A stretch of 64,000 nucleotides of DNA from Falsiphaeobacter marinintestinus. Lineage in GTDB: Bacteria; Pseudomonadota; Alphaproteobacteria; Rhodobacterales; Rhodobacteraceae. The notes below the pieces were generated by a model that ran no database searches, was not told where the DNA came from, and saw nothing but the letters and a program-made list of their open reading frames with translations. How positions within the stretch are numbered: the first letter of the stretch is position 1; each line of letters begins with the position of its first letter. Shown here in pieces: positions 1-8,074 of the stretch. The DNA lies in NCBI RefSeq assembly GCF_007923355.1, contig NZ_VOGO01000005.1:186001-250000 (forward strand). Reading direction: 5' to 3'. Both the position numbers and the translations under genes were made by a program.

Positions 1-618
1 GCGTGGGCTGGCAGCGCGATGATCTGCCCCGAGATGCGGCATTACTGGGAAGGTGTGGAAGAGGCTGACAGCATTGTCTTCAATCCGCACAAATGGCTGG
101 GCGCCCAGTTCGATTGTTCTGCACATTTCCTGAAAAACCCCGACGATCTGGTCAAAACGCTCGCGATCAGCCCGGAATACCTCAAAACCCATGGTGCCGA
201 AGGCATCATCAACTATTCCGAATGGTCGATCCCGCTGGGCCGCCGCTTTCGCGCGCTGAAATTGTGGTTCCTGATCCGGGCCTATGGGCTGGAAGGGTTG
301 CGCGAACGCCTGCGCAACCATGTCAAATGGTCCAACCAACTGCATGAAAAGCTGGCCGCGCACCCCGATATCGAGATTGTCACGCCACCAATGTGGTCGC
401 TGTTTACCTTCCGGTACCTGCGCGAAGGCACGGATCTGGATGATCTCAACCTGCGTCTGGTCAACGCAATCAACGATGACGGGCGGATTTATCTCACCCA
501 GACCCGCGTCGACGGGCAGCTGGTCATCCGCTTTCAGGCGGGGCAGTTTGAAACCACCGAACAGGATGTCATGATGTCCTATGACGTGATCACCGAAATC
601 GCAGAAGGACTGACCTGA
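1..618 (+). CDS. Aromatic-L-amino-acid decarboxylase, C-terminal part (5' end outside window)
   Basis: A group II PLP-dependent decarboxylase of the DOPA/tyrosine/tryptophan decarboxylase type, which converts an aromatic L-amino acid to its amine and CO2 in the cytoplasm. The frame is open from the first base; about 205 C-terminal residues are visible of a family length near 470. The segment A-G-S-A-M-I-C-P-E followed by F-N-P-H-K-W is the family's PLP-lysine region, with Lys as the Schiff-base residue, and F-D-C follows as in the family. The TGA stop overlaps the next ATG (ATGA), so it is translationally coupled to the FAH-family gene. With hpaH and hpaI downstream it may feed tyramine or dopamine into a homoprotocatechuate-type route; substrate is inferred, family is firm. 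Confidence 0.9.
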   Translation, partial: AWAGSAMICPEMRHYWEGVEEADSIVFNPHKWLGAQFDCSAHFLKNPDDLVKTLAISPEYLKTHGAEGIINYSEWSIPLGRRFRALKLWFLIRAYGLEGLRERLRNHVKWSNQLHEKLAAHPDIEIVTPPMWSLFTFRYLREGTDLDDLNLRLVNAINDDGRIYLTQTRVDGQLVIRFQAGQFETTEQDVMMSYDVITEIAEGLT

Positions 619-1478
619 TGACCCGTATTGCAACCTACTCTGCCGGTGGTGAAACCTTTTTTGGTGCGGTGACAGACGAAGGCATGATCGCCCTGTCGCC
701 CGCGTTTCCCCAATGGCCCACCCTTCGCGAAGTCATCGAGGCGGGTGCGCTGTATGATCTTGCGGTTGCCGCCGAAGGCAAACCGGTCACCCACCCAACC
801 GGCACATTTCAGTATGAAATCCCGATCCCCGGCCCGGAAAAGATCATTTGTGTGGGAGTCAATTTCCCCGACCGCAACGCCGAATACAAAGACGGACAGG
901 ACGCGCCGCCCAACATGTCCCTGTTCATCCGGTTCCCGCGGTCGTTCACCGGGCATGACCGCCCGCTGATCCGGCCCCCGGAAACTCCACAACTGGATTA
1001 CGAGGGCGAAATTGCCATCGTCATCGGCAAAGGCGGGCGGCGCATATCGCAGGACAAGGCCTATGACCACATCGCCGCCGTGACGCTGTGCAACGAAGGC
1101 ACTCTGCGCGACTGGGTGCGCCATGCCAAGTTCAATGTGACGCAAGGCAAGAACTGGGACAGTTCGGGCGCAATTGGCCCGTGGCTGGTTCCTTTCACCT
1201 CGCCCGCGCAACTGGACGATGTGCGCCTGACCACGAAGGTGAACGGGGAACTACGGCAAGATGATCGCACCGGGCGGATGTTGTTCCCGATCCGGCGGCA
1301 GATCGAATACATCTCGACCTTTACGACGCTTGTTCCTGGCGACATCATTGTGACAGGCACTCCAACCGGCGCAGGCGCGCGCTTTGATCCGCCCCGGTTT
1401 TTGGTGCCCGGCGACGTCATCGAGGTCGAAGCGACCGGCATCGGCAAGCTTGTCAACACGGTGAAGGACGAAACATGA
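618..1478 (+). CDS. Fumarylacetoacetate hydrolase family protein (HpaG-like isomerase/decarboxylase)
   Basis: A 286-residue single-domain FAH-family enzyme. The catalytic domain starts near residue 70 with the K-I-I-C-V-G-V-N-F segment, and D-Y-E-G-E-I-A-I-V-I-G-K-G carries acidic metal ligands typical of FAH enzymes; the T-G-T-P-T-G-A-G loop is near the C-terminus. Between a decarboxylase and hpaH/hpaI, the likely role is decarboxylation/isomerisation of 5-oxopent-3-ene-1,2,5-tricarboxylate-type intermediates in the lower homoprotocatechuate pathway. Start and stop overlap both neighbours by four bases. Other FAH activities (acylpyruvase, ureidoglycolate lyase) cannot be excluded by sequence. 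E. coli HpaG is a two-domain protein, so this half-length version would have to act as an oligomer. Confidence 0.82.
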   Translation: MTRIATYSAGGETFFGAVTDEGMIALSPAFPQWPTLREVIEAGALYDLAVAAEGKPVTHPTGTFQYEIPIPGPEKIICVGVNFPDRNAEYKDGQDAPPNMSLFIRFPRSFTGHDRPLIRPPETPQLDYEGEIAIVIGKGGRRISQDKAYDHIAAVTLCNEGTLRDWVRHAKFNVTQGKNWDSSGAIGPWLVPFTSPAQLDDVRLTTKVNGELRQDDRTGRMLFPIRRQIEYISTFTTLVPGDIIVTGTPTGAGARFDPPRFLVPGDVIEVEATGIGKLVNTVKDET

Positions 1479-2275
1479 CACCCGATCAGATCACCGAGGC
1501 CGCTGAAGCGCTGTATCAGGCCGACATGAACGGGACACAAACCGGTCTTTTGTCTCTGAAATATCCCGGCATGACGATGGCTGACGCCTATGCCGTTCAG
1601 GCCGCTCTGGTCGAACGCAAAAAGACGGCAGGGCGGCACAAGATCGGCTGGAAGATCGGCCTGACCAGCCGTGCCATGCAGGACGCGCTTAAGATCGATA
1701 CGCCTGACAGCGGCGTTTTACTTGACGACATGGCCTTTCCAAACGGCTCGAAGATCCCTGCGGGCCGGTTCATCCAGCCCCGGGTCGAGGCCGAGATTGC
1801 GTTTGTCATGAAGGCCCCGTTGGCCGGCGCACACTGCACCCGCGATGACGTCCTGGCCGCCACAGACTATGTCGCGCCCTCACTGGAAATCCTCGATACC
1901 CGCATTCTGCGCGCCGACCCTGACACGGGCAAGGCCCGGATTATCACCGATACGATCAGCGACAACGCCGCCAATGCCGGTGTCGTTCTGGGGGATGGGA
2001 AACACGCGGTCGAGGCGTTTGACCTGCGTTGGGTTCCGGCCATCGTGACCCGCAACGGCATCGTCGAAGAAACCGGTCTGGGTGCCGGAGTTCTGAACGA
2101 TCCTGTCACCTCGGTGCTTTGGCTGGCCAGACGCATGGCCGAATATGGACAATCGATTGACGCAGGAGATATCGTCCTGTCGGGATCATTCGTCCGCCCC
2201 ATAGAAGCCCCAGCCGGGTCCCAGTTCGACGCCGATTTCGGCCCGTTCGGATCTGTTCAGATCGCATTCGCGTAA
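1475..2275 (+). CDS. hpaH: 2-oxo-hept-3-ene-1,7-dioate hydratase
   Basis: A 266-residue hydratase of the HpaH/MhpD/4-oxalocrotonate decarboxylase family, adding water to the 2-oxo-alkenoate made by the preceding FAH-family enzyme. Recognisable segments are H-K-I-G-W-K-I-G-L-T-S near residue 55, P-R-V-E-A-E-I-A-F-V near residue 105 (acidic Mg ligands) and the C-terminal G-D-I-V-L-S-G-S-F near residue 230. The ATG overlaps the stop of the FAH gene, and hpaI follows after 12 bases. The HpaH assignment over a generic 2-keto-4-pentenoate hydratase rests on the adjacent HpaI-type aldolase. Confidence 0.88.
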   Translation: MTPDQITEAAEALYQADMNGTQTGLLSLKYPGMTMADAYAVQAALVERKKTAGRHKIGWKIGLTSRAMQDALKIDTPDSGVLLDDMAFPNGSKIPAGRFIQPRVEAEIAFVMKAPLAGAHCTRDDVLAATDYVAPSLEILDTRILRADPDTGKARIITDTISDNAANAGVVLGDGKHAVEAFDLRWVPAIVTRNGIVEETGLGAGVLNDPVTSVLWLARRMAEYGQSIDAGDIVLSGSFVRPIEAPAGSQFDADFGPFGSVQIAFA

Positions 2276-2287
2276 AGGAAGCCCACC

Positions 2288-3058
2288 ATGTCTGCCCCCA
2301 CGAATACCTTCAAACAGGCGCTTGCGCGCGGTGACCGTCAAATCGGCTGCTGGATGAGCTTTGGCGAAGCGATCACCGCCGAGATTATGGGCTCGGCCGG
2401 GTTCGATTGGCTGGTGATAGATGGCGAACACGGCCCCAATGATATCCGTTCGATCCGCGATCAACTGATGGCCTTGTCCGCCAGCCCATCGCACCCGGTC
2501 GTGCGGATTCCGGTGGGCGAAACATGGATGATCAAACAGGTGCTGGACGCCGGGGCGCAGACCGTTCTGGTCCCCATGGTCGACAGCGCTGAGCAGGCGC
2601 AAGAGCTTGTCCGGGCGATGAAATACCCGCCCTTCGGCACCCGCGGCGTCGGTGCCGCAGCCGCCCGCGCAACCGGGTTCGGGGCCGTCGCCGACTATGT
2701 CGCCACGGCAGACGATCAGACCTGCCTTCTGGTTCAGGTCGAAAGCCGCGCTGGCATTGCAGCGCTGGACGACATCCTGAAAATCGACGGCATTGATGGC
2801 GTGTTCATCGGCCCCGCTGACCTGTCGACCGACATGGGGTTCAAAGGCAACGCCGCCACACCCGAGGTGCAAGAAGTCATCGCCGATGCCGTTGCACGCA
2901 TCAAGGCCGCCGGCAAGGCCCCCGGGCTGTTGGGTATCACCGAGGAATCGACCCAGGGCTATTACGACATGGGCGCTCAGTTTCTGGCCGTCGGCATCGA
3001 CGTTGTACTTCTGGCCCGCAGCGCCCGCGCGCTGGCCAAACGCTGGAAAGACGCCTGA
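2288..3058 (+). CDS. hpaI: 4-hydroxy-2-oxoheptane-1,7-dioate aldolase (HpcH/HpaI family)
   Basis: A 256-residue class II (metal-dependent) pyruvate aldolase. In the homoprotocatechuate pathway it cleaves 4-hydroxy-2-oxoheptanedioate to pyruvate and succinic semialdehyde. Visible family marks are W-L-V-I-D-G-E-H-G-P-N-D near residue 40 (general-base His), L-V-Q-V-E-S-R-A-G-I near residue 145 (Glu metal ligand) and G-V-F-I-G-P-A-D-L-S near residue 175 (Asp ligand). An aaggaagccc purine-rich stretch lies ahead of the ATG. It is the last enzyme gene before the transporter block, from which it is separated by about 130 bases carrying an inverted repeat. Confidence 0.9.
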   Translation: MSAPTNTFKQALARGDRQIGCWMSFGEAITAEIMGSAGFDWLVIDGEHGPNDIRSIRDQLMALSASPSHPVVRIPVGETWMIKQVLDAGAQTVLVPMVDSAEQAQELVRAMKYPPFGTRGVGAAAARATGFGAVADYVATADDQTCLLVQVESRAGIAALDDILKIDGIDGVFIGPADLSTDMGFKGNAATPEVQEVIADAVARIKAAGKAPGLLGITEESTQGYYDMGAQFLAVGIDVVLLARSARALAKRWKDA

Positions 3059-3134
3059 GGAAAGACGTCAGATCAAAAACTGCGTATTTCCACTCAATTG
3101 ACCCGTCCGACCCCAACCCGATAGCCTGAAGGCA

Positions 3135-3154
3135 TTCGGTACGAGCGCACCGAA
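3135..3154. promoter_or_regulatory. Inverted repeat upstream of first ABC cassette
   Basis: TTCGGT and ACCGAA flank an 8-base spacer, 32 bases ahead of the GTG start of the substrate-binding protein gene in the only sizeable gap between hpaI and the transporter. It could be an operator for the transporter or a weak hairpin at the end of the enzyme operon. No poly-T run follows, which argues against a simple terminator. Confidence 0.35.
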
Positions 3155-3186
3155 ATCCCCAAAGCGCATCATCAGGGAGGGTTACC

Positions 3187-4362
3187 GTGAACCGCATGTT
3201 TGTTGCGAGCATGGTGTCGGCGCTTGCGCTGGCCACCAGTGCATATGCTGATATCAAAATCGCCCATGTCTATGGCAAGACAGGCCCCTACGAGGCCTAT
3301 GCAAAACAGTCCCACGACGGGCTGATGCTGGGGCTGGAATACGCCACCGGCGGCACCATGGAGATCGATGGCGAAAAGATCGTCGTGATTGAAAAAGACA
3401 CCCAGCTGAAGCCGGAAAACGGCAAAGCTTTGCTGGAAGAGGCCTATGGCGATGACGAAGTCGACCTGGCCATCGGTCCGGTCAGTTCGGGCGTCGCACT
3501 GGCGATGCTGCCAGTTGCCGAAGAATACGAAAAGCTGCTGATCGTCGAACCTGCCGTGGCCGACTCGATCACTGGCAAGAACTGGAACCGCTATATCTTC
3601 CGCACCGGGCGCAATTCATCGCAGGACGCGGTGGCAAATGCCATCGCGCTGGCCGGTGAAAACGTCCACATCGCGACCTTGGCGCAGGATTATGCCTTTG
3701 GTCGTGACGGTATCGCGGCGTTCCGCGAGGCGCTGGAAGGCGCCGGATCGGGCATCGTCCACGAAGAATACGCCCCGACTGACACCACAGACTTTACTGC
3801 TTCAGCAGAGCGCATCTTCAACGCCATGAAGGATCTGGATGGCGAAAAGCGTCTGTTCATCATCTGGGCCGGTGGCGGCAACCCGATGAGCAAGGTTCAG
3901 GCGATGGACCCATCACGGTTTGGCATCGAAATCGCCACGGGCGGCAACATCCTTGCTGCGCTAAAAGCCTATAAGGCGTTTCCGGGCATGGAGGGGGCAA
4001 CGTATTACTACTACGACATCCCCAAGAATGACGTGAACGACTGGCTGGTCGCGACGCATCAGGACCGCTTCGGCACCCCGCCTGATTTCTTCACCGCAGG
4101 GGGCATGGCCGCTGGTATGGCCGTGGTCGAGGCGATCAAAAAGGCCGGCTCTACCGAGACCGACGCCCTGATCGAAGCGATGGAAGGCATGGAATGGATG
4201 ACGCCCAAGGGCATGATGAAATTCCGCGCCGACGATCATCAGGCGATGCAGTCCATGTATCACTTCAAGATCAAGGTCGATGACAGCGTCGAATGGGCGA
4301 TCCCCGAACTGGTGCGTGAACTGACAATCGATGATCTGCCGATCCCGGTTCGCAACAAATAA
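3187..4362 (+). CDS. Liv-type ABC transporter substrate-binding protein
   Basis: A periplasmic binding protein of the branched-chain amino acid/amide type (391 residues). Residues 1-21 form a signal peptide ending A-Y-A-D, and the mature start (I-K-I-A-H-V-Y-G-K-T-G-P-Y) matches the first strand and ligand loop of the LivJ/AmiC fold. The GTG start is chosen because a strong AGGGAGGG lies at ideal spacing; the ATG three codons later is too distant from it. Next come two ATPases and two permeases. Adjacent aromatic-catabolism genes suggest an aromatic acid or related compound as ligand, but the fold is also used for amino acids, urea and amides. Confidence 0.9.
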   Translation: MNRMFVASMVSALALATSAYADIKIAHVYGKTGPYEAYAKQSHDGLMLGLEYATGGTMEIDGEKIVVIEKDTQLKPENGKALLEEAYGDDEVDLAIGPVSSGVALAMLPVAEEYEKLLIVEPAVADSITGKNWNRYIFRTGRNSSQDAVANAIALAGENVHIATLAQDYAFGRDGIAAFREALEGAGSGIVHEEYAPTDTTDFTASAERIFNAMKDLDGEKRLFIIWAGGGNPMSKVQAMDPSRFGIEIATGGNILAALKAYKAFPGMEGATYYYYDIPKNDVNDWLVATHQDRFGTPPDFFTAGGMAAGMAVVEAIKKAGSTETDALIEAMEGMEWMTPKGMMKFRADDHQAMQSMYHFKIKVDDSVEWAIPELVRELTIDDLPIPVRNK

Positions 4363-4369
4363 CCCGAAA

Positions 4370-4392
4370 GCCGGGCGCGATCAGCGCCCGGC
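4370..4392 (+). terminator. Intercistronic GC-rich hairpin after the first SBP gene
   Basis: A 9-bp perfect stem (GCCGGGCGC / GCGCCCGGC) with a 5-base loop starts 8 bases after the SBP stop codon. No T-run follows, so it is more likely an RNA-stabilising or partial-termination hairpin that raises binding-protein yield over the downstream ATPase and permease genes. The second transporter cassette has a similar element at the equivalent place. Confidence 0.6.
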
Positions 4393-4446
4393 ATCCCTGC
4401 CCCGGTCCGGTGGATGCGGGGCATCGTCCAAGCAGATGTGGACCCG

Positions 4447-5211
4447 ATGACACCCCCCATTCTCAGCACTTCAGATCTGACCGTACGGTTTGGCGGCCAT
4501 GTCGCGGTTGATGCAGTCACTTGCGCCTTCAACGCCGGTGAGCTGACTGCGATTGTCGGCCCCAACGGCGCGGGCAAAACCACCTATTTCAACCTGATCT
4601 CGGGCCAGATCCCGGCGACATCCGGTTCGGTCTTTCTGCGCGGACAAGAGATTACAGGGCGCTCTGTCGCCCAGCGCACGCGGGCCGGCATTGGCCGGGC
4701 CTTTCAGTTGACCAGCCTGTTCCCGAACCTCAGCGTGCTGGAAAACGTTCGGCTGGTGGCACAATCCAAGGCCGATCAGGGGTTCAACCTGTGGTCCATG
4801 GCCAGCAAGCACACCGAACTGACGCAAGCCGCCGAACAGATCCTGTCCCGTGTTCGGTTGCTGGATCAGGCCGCACAGGTTGTGTCCGAACTTAGTCATG
4901 GTGATCAGCGAAAGCTGGAAGTCGCGCTTTTGATCGCACTGGGCCCCGCCGTTTACATGTTCGACGAACCCACTGCGGGTATGAGCGTTGACGAAGCCCC
5001 TGTCGTGCTGGACCTGATCGCCGATCTGAAGGCACATTCGGACCGCACCATCCTGCTGGTCGAACACAAGATGGACGTGATTGCCAAGCTCGCCGACCGG
5101 ATCATCGTCTTGCACAACGGCGCACTTGCCGCTGATGGGGACCCTGCAACGGTCATGGCGTCGGACGTGGTGCAAGAGGCCTATATGGGCCGGGAGCTGG
5201 AAGATGTCTGA
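4447..5211 (+). CDS. Liv-type ABC transporter ATP-binding protein (LivG-like)
   Basis: A cytoplasmic ATPase of 254 residues from the chosen ATG; an upstream in-frame ATG at 4414 would add 11 residues, and neither start has a clear Shine-Dalgarno. Walker A is G-P-N-G-A-G-K-T-T, the Q-loop lies in F-Q-L-T-S-L-F-P, the signature region reads L-S-H-G-D-Q-R-K-L-E, Walker B is V-Y-M-F-D-E-P-T-A-G-M and the switch His is in L-L-V-E-H-K-M-D-V. LSHGDQ in place of LSGGQ is normal for LivG. The stop overlaps the start of the second ATPase by 8 bases. It energises the permease pair encoded downstream. Confidence 0.9.
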   Translation: MTPPILSTSDLTVRFGGHVAVDAVTCAFNAGELTAIVGPNGAGKTTYFNLISGQIPATSGSVFLRGQEITGRSVAQRTRAGIGRAFQLTSLFPNLSVLENVRLVAQSKADQGFNLWSMASKHTELTQAAEQILSRVRLLDQAAQVVSELSHGDQRKLEVALLIALGPAVYMFDEPTAGMSVDEAPVVLDLIADLKAHSDRTILLVEHKMDVIAKLADRIIVLHNGALAADGDPATVMASDVVQEAYMGRELEDV

Positions 5212-5926
5212 CCCGATCCTGCGCCTTGACGGTGTTTATACGAACATCGCGCAATATCACATTCTGCAAGGCGTCGATCTTGAGGTTCCGCGCGGCGCCG
5301 TCACCATGCTGCTGGGCCGTAATGGTGTCGGCAAGACGACGACCCTTCGCACGGTGATTGGTCACTGGCGGGCGCATAAAGGCACGGTCACGTTTGACGG
5401 CGAAGACATCACCAGAAAACCGACGCCTGCCATTGCGCGCGCGGGATTGGGGTTCGTACCCGAGGATATGGGGGTCTTTGCCGACCTGACCGTGGAAGAA
5501 AACATGGTGCTCGCCGCCGTGTCAGGCCCAATTGACAGCGCCCGGCTGGACTGGGTTTTCACGATCTTTCCACCGCTCAAGACGTTCTGGAAATCCGAGG
5601 CCGGCACCCTGTCGGGCGGGCAAAAACAGATGCTGTCGATTGCCCGGGTAATGATCGAAGACCGCAAGCTGTACCTGATCGACGAGCCGACCAAGGGGCT
5701 CGCACCCGCGATCATCACCACGATGGCCCGTGCGCTGAAGGACCTGAAGGAACAAGGCGCGTCGATCCTGCTTGTCGAACAGAATTTCGCCGTCGCCAAG
5801 GCTTTGGGCGACACCGCGAACGTCATGGATGACGGGCGCATGATCTGGTCCGGGCAGATGGCGGAACTGGCGACCAATGCCGCTCTGCAAGAGCAGTTGA
5901 TGGGGTTGAGCCTGGACGCTCATTGA
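5204..5926 (+). CDS. Liv-type ABC transporter ATP-binding protein (LivF-like)
   Basis: Second ATPase of the first importer, 240 residues from the ATG whose product begins M-S-D-P-I-L-R-L. That start lies inside the end of the preceding gene and matches the family N-terminus, whereas the longer frame upstream is only read-through of livG in another frame. Walker A is G-R-N-G-V-G-K-T-T, the signature is L-S-G-G-Q-K-Q-M-L, Walker B is L-Y-L-I-D-E-P-T-K-G-L-A-P, and the H-loop is replaced by the usual LivF E-Q-N. It pairs with the LivG-like subunit as a heterodimer. Confidence 0.9.
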   Translation: MSDPILRLDGVYTNIAQYHILQGVDLEVPRGAVTMLLGRNGVGKTTTLRTVIGHWRAHKGTVTFDGEDITRKPTPAIARAGLGFVPEDMGVFADLTVEENMVLAAVSGPIDSARLDWVFTIFPPLKTFWKSEAGTLSGGQKQMLSIARVMIEDRKLYLIDEPTKGLAPAIITTMARALKDLKEQGASILLVEQNFAVAKALGDTANVMDDGRMIWSGQMAELATNAALQEQLMGLSLDAH

Positions 5927-5987
5927 GGCGCGGGTTGAGAGGACGGATTATGGGTATTTTTAACAAGAAAGAAGCAGGAGGACCGGG

Positions 5988-7019
5988 ATGTCGATAGCGC
6001 CCGAACATGCGCCCAAGATGGCGCAGGCCTCTTTTGCGCATCGGATCGGCCCGTGGATGCCGGTTCTGCTGGTTCCGATGCTGGTGGTGCTGGGGTTTCT
6101 TGCGATCCCGTCGACCTCAAGCTGGTTGACGCTGACGGTGTCCGGGCTGGCAATGGGCATGATGATCTTCATCATGGCCTCGGGGCTAACGCTGGTGTTC
6201 GGATTGATGGACGTGATCAACTTTGGCCATGGCGCATTCGTGTCGGTCGGAGCGTTTGTTGGCGTGTCAGTGCTGCTGATGCTGGGGCATATGACGGATG
6301 CCCCGTCGTTGGGGCTGAACCTTGTTGCCTTATTGGTGGCGGTCATCGGCGCAATGATTGCGACGGGCGCAATGGGATGGGCCTTTGAAAAGGTCATCGT
6401 GATGCCGGTTTACGGTCATCACCTGAAGCAGATCCTTGTCACCATGGGCGGGCTGATCGTGGTCGAACAGTTGATCATCGTGTTGTGGGGACCCGAAGAG
6501 ATTTACATCAACCGGCCCGAAGCCCTGAAGGGTGCGATCACCTTTGCCGGGGCGGCGTTGGAGAAGTACCGGCTGGTGGCCGTGGTTGTCGGACTGGTCG
6601 TGTTTGCCGCGATGCGCTGGGTTTTGCGGCGCACCAAGATCGGGTTGATCGTGCGGGCGGGCGTGCAGAACGGCGAAATGGTCGAAGCGCTGGGGTACAG
6701 ATTGCGCATGATCTTTGTCGGGGTCTTTATCGCGGGTTCGGCACTGGCCGGACTGGGCGGCGTGATGTGGGGGCTCTATCAAGAGGTGATCACGGCGCAT
6801 ATGGGCAATCAGGCGATGATCCTGATCTTTATTGTGGTGATTATCGGCGGTCTGGGCAGTGTCGAAGGCTGCTTTATCGGTGCGCTTCTGGTGGGGCTTT
6901 TGCAAAACTATGTCGCGTTTCTTGAGCCCAAGGCGGCGTTGATTTCCAACATCGGCCTGATGGTCGCAATCCTGATGTGGCGCCCGATGGGCATGATCCC
7001 AGTGGTGAAAGCGAAATGA
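5988..7019 (+). CDS. Liv-type ABC transporter permease (LivH-like)
   Basis: Inner-membrane permease of 343 residues with about eight hydrophobic segments. The G-L-T-L-V-F-G-L-M-D-V-I-N-F-G-H-G-A segment near residue 68 is the LivH hallmark, and the E-A-L-G-Y coupling-loop region near residue 230 contacts the ATPases. A strong AGGAGG precedes the ATG. The N-terminus is some 45 residues longer than the usual LivH of about 290, adding one extra hydrophobic segment. The stop overlaps the livM start. Confidence 0.9.
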   Translation: MSIAPEHAPKMAQASFAHRIGPWMPVLLVPMLVVLGFLAIPSTSSWLTLTVSGLAMGMMIFIMASGLTLVFGLMDVINFGHGAFVSVGAFVGVSVLLMLGHMTDAPSLGLNLVALLVAVIGAMIATGAMGWAFEKVIVMPVYGHHLKQILVTMGGLIVVEQLIIVLWGPEEIYINRPEALKGAITFAGAALEKYRLVAVVVGLVVFAAMRWVLRRTKIGLIVRAGVQNGEMVEALGYRLRMIFVGVFIAGSALAGLGGVMWGLYQEVITAHMGNQAMILIFIVVIIGGLGSVEGCFIGALLVGLLQNYVAFLEPKAALISNIGLMVAILMWRPMGMIPVVKAK

Positions 7020-8071
7020 TGGCAACTGTTCTGTCCGGCGATCTGCCGCGTTCGCGTGTGTTGGCGCTGATCCTTCTGGCGATATTGATCTGCCTTGCGC
7101 TGGCACCGTTCCTGTTTCCCGGCGTGCGCACCGTGGATACAGCGGCGCGGATCTGTATCTTTATCGTTCTGGTGGCCAGCTATGACCTGCTGCTGGGCTA
7201 TGGCGGGATCGTCAGCTTTGCCCACACCATGTTCTTTGGCATCGGGGCCTATGGTGTGGCGCTGGCCTCGACCCACATGGGGCGCGGGTTTGACGCCATT
7301 TTCGTTGGCGCGACGGCAGGTGCCGTGTTGGCGGCAGCTTTGGCGCTTTTGATCGGGCTGTTTTCTCTGCGGGTCAGGGCAATTTTCTTTGCCATGATCA
7401 CACTTGCCGTGGCCTCGGCCGTGGCCGTTCTGGTCAGCCAGATGTCCGGCCTGACCGGCGGCGAAGACGGGCTGACCTTCAAGATCCCGCGCGAGTTGGG
7501 GCCTGCGTTCAAGTTTGGCGACCGGTTCATGGGCGTGAAGTTGAACGGAAAACTGCTAGCATATTATTTCGTGTTTTTCGGAGCCTTGATCCTGTTCCTG
7601 CTGATGCTGCGGGTGGTGAATTCACCGTTTGGCCGGGTGCTGCAGGCCATTCGCGAGAATGATTTCCGCGCCGAAGCCATCGGGTACCGCGTGGTCTATT
7701 ATCGGGTCGCTGCGACTTGTCTTTCGGCGGCGGCGGCCGCGTTGGCCGGGTCGCTGTATGCTGTCTGGCTGCGCTATGTGGGGCCGGACACGTCGCTTAG
7801 CATGGAGATCATGATCGACATCCTGCTGATGGTTGTGATCGGCGGCATGGGAACGATGTATGGCGCGGTGATCGGGGCAACCTTGTTCGTGATCGCACAG
7901 AATTACCTGCAAAACCTGATGGGCGCCGCGTCTGGAATGTTCGAAGGTCTGCCGGTTCTTCCGGATTTGCTGAGCGCGGATCGCTGGTTGTTGTGGTTGG
8001 GCGTGCTGTTCATCCTGAGCGTCTATTTCTTTCCAACCGGTGTGGTCGGACGGCTGAGACACGGCAAGTAA
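7016..8071 (+). CDS. Liv-type ABC transporter permease (LivM-like)
   Basis: Second permease of the first importer, 351 residues. D-L-L-L-G-Y-G-G-I-V-S-F-A-H-T-M-F-F-G-I-G-A-Y is the LivM signature near residue 60, and A-I-R-E-N-D-F-R-A-E-A-I-G-Y near residue 215 is the ATPase-contacting loop. The ATG at 7016 sits in an ATGA overlap with livH and is followed by a second ATG. This is the last gene of the plus-strand block; it ends 3 bases from the convergent DUF3095 gene with no clear terminator between. Confidence 0.9.
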   Translation: MMATVLSGDLPRSRVLALILLAILICLALAPFLFPGVRTVDTAARICIFIVLVASYDLLLGYGGIVSFAHTMFFGIGAYGVALASTHMGRGFDAIFVGATAGAVLAAALALLIGLFSLRVRAIFFAMITLAVASAVAVLVSQMSGLTGGEDGLTFKIPRELGPAFKFGDRFMGVKLNGKLLAYYFVFFGALILFLLMLRVVNSPFGRVLQAIRENDFRAEAIGYRVVYYRVAATCLSAAAAALAGSLYAVWLRYVGPDTSLSMEIMIDILLMVVIGGMGTMYGAVIGATLFVIAQNYLQNLMGAASGMFEGLPVLPDLLSADRWLLWLGVLFILSVYFFPTGVVGRLRHGK

Positions 8072-8074
8072 CCG

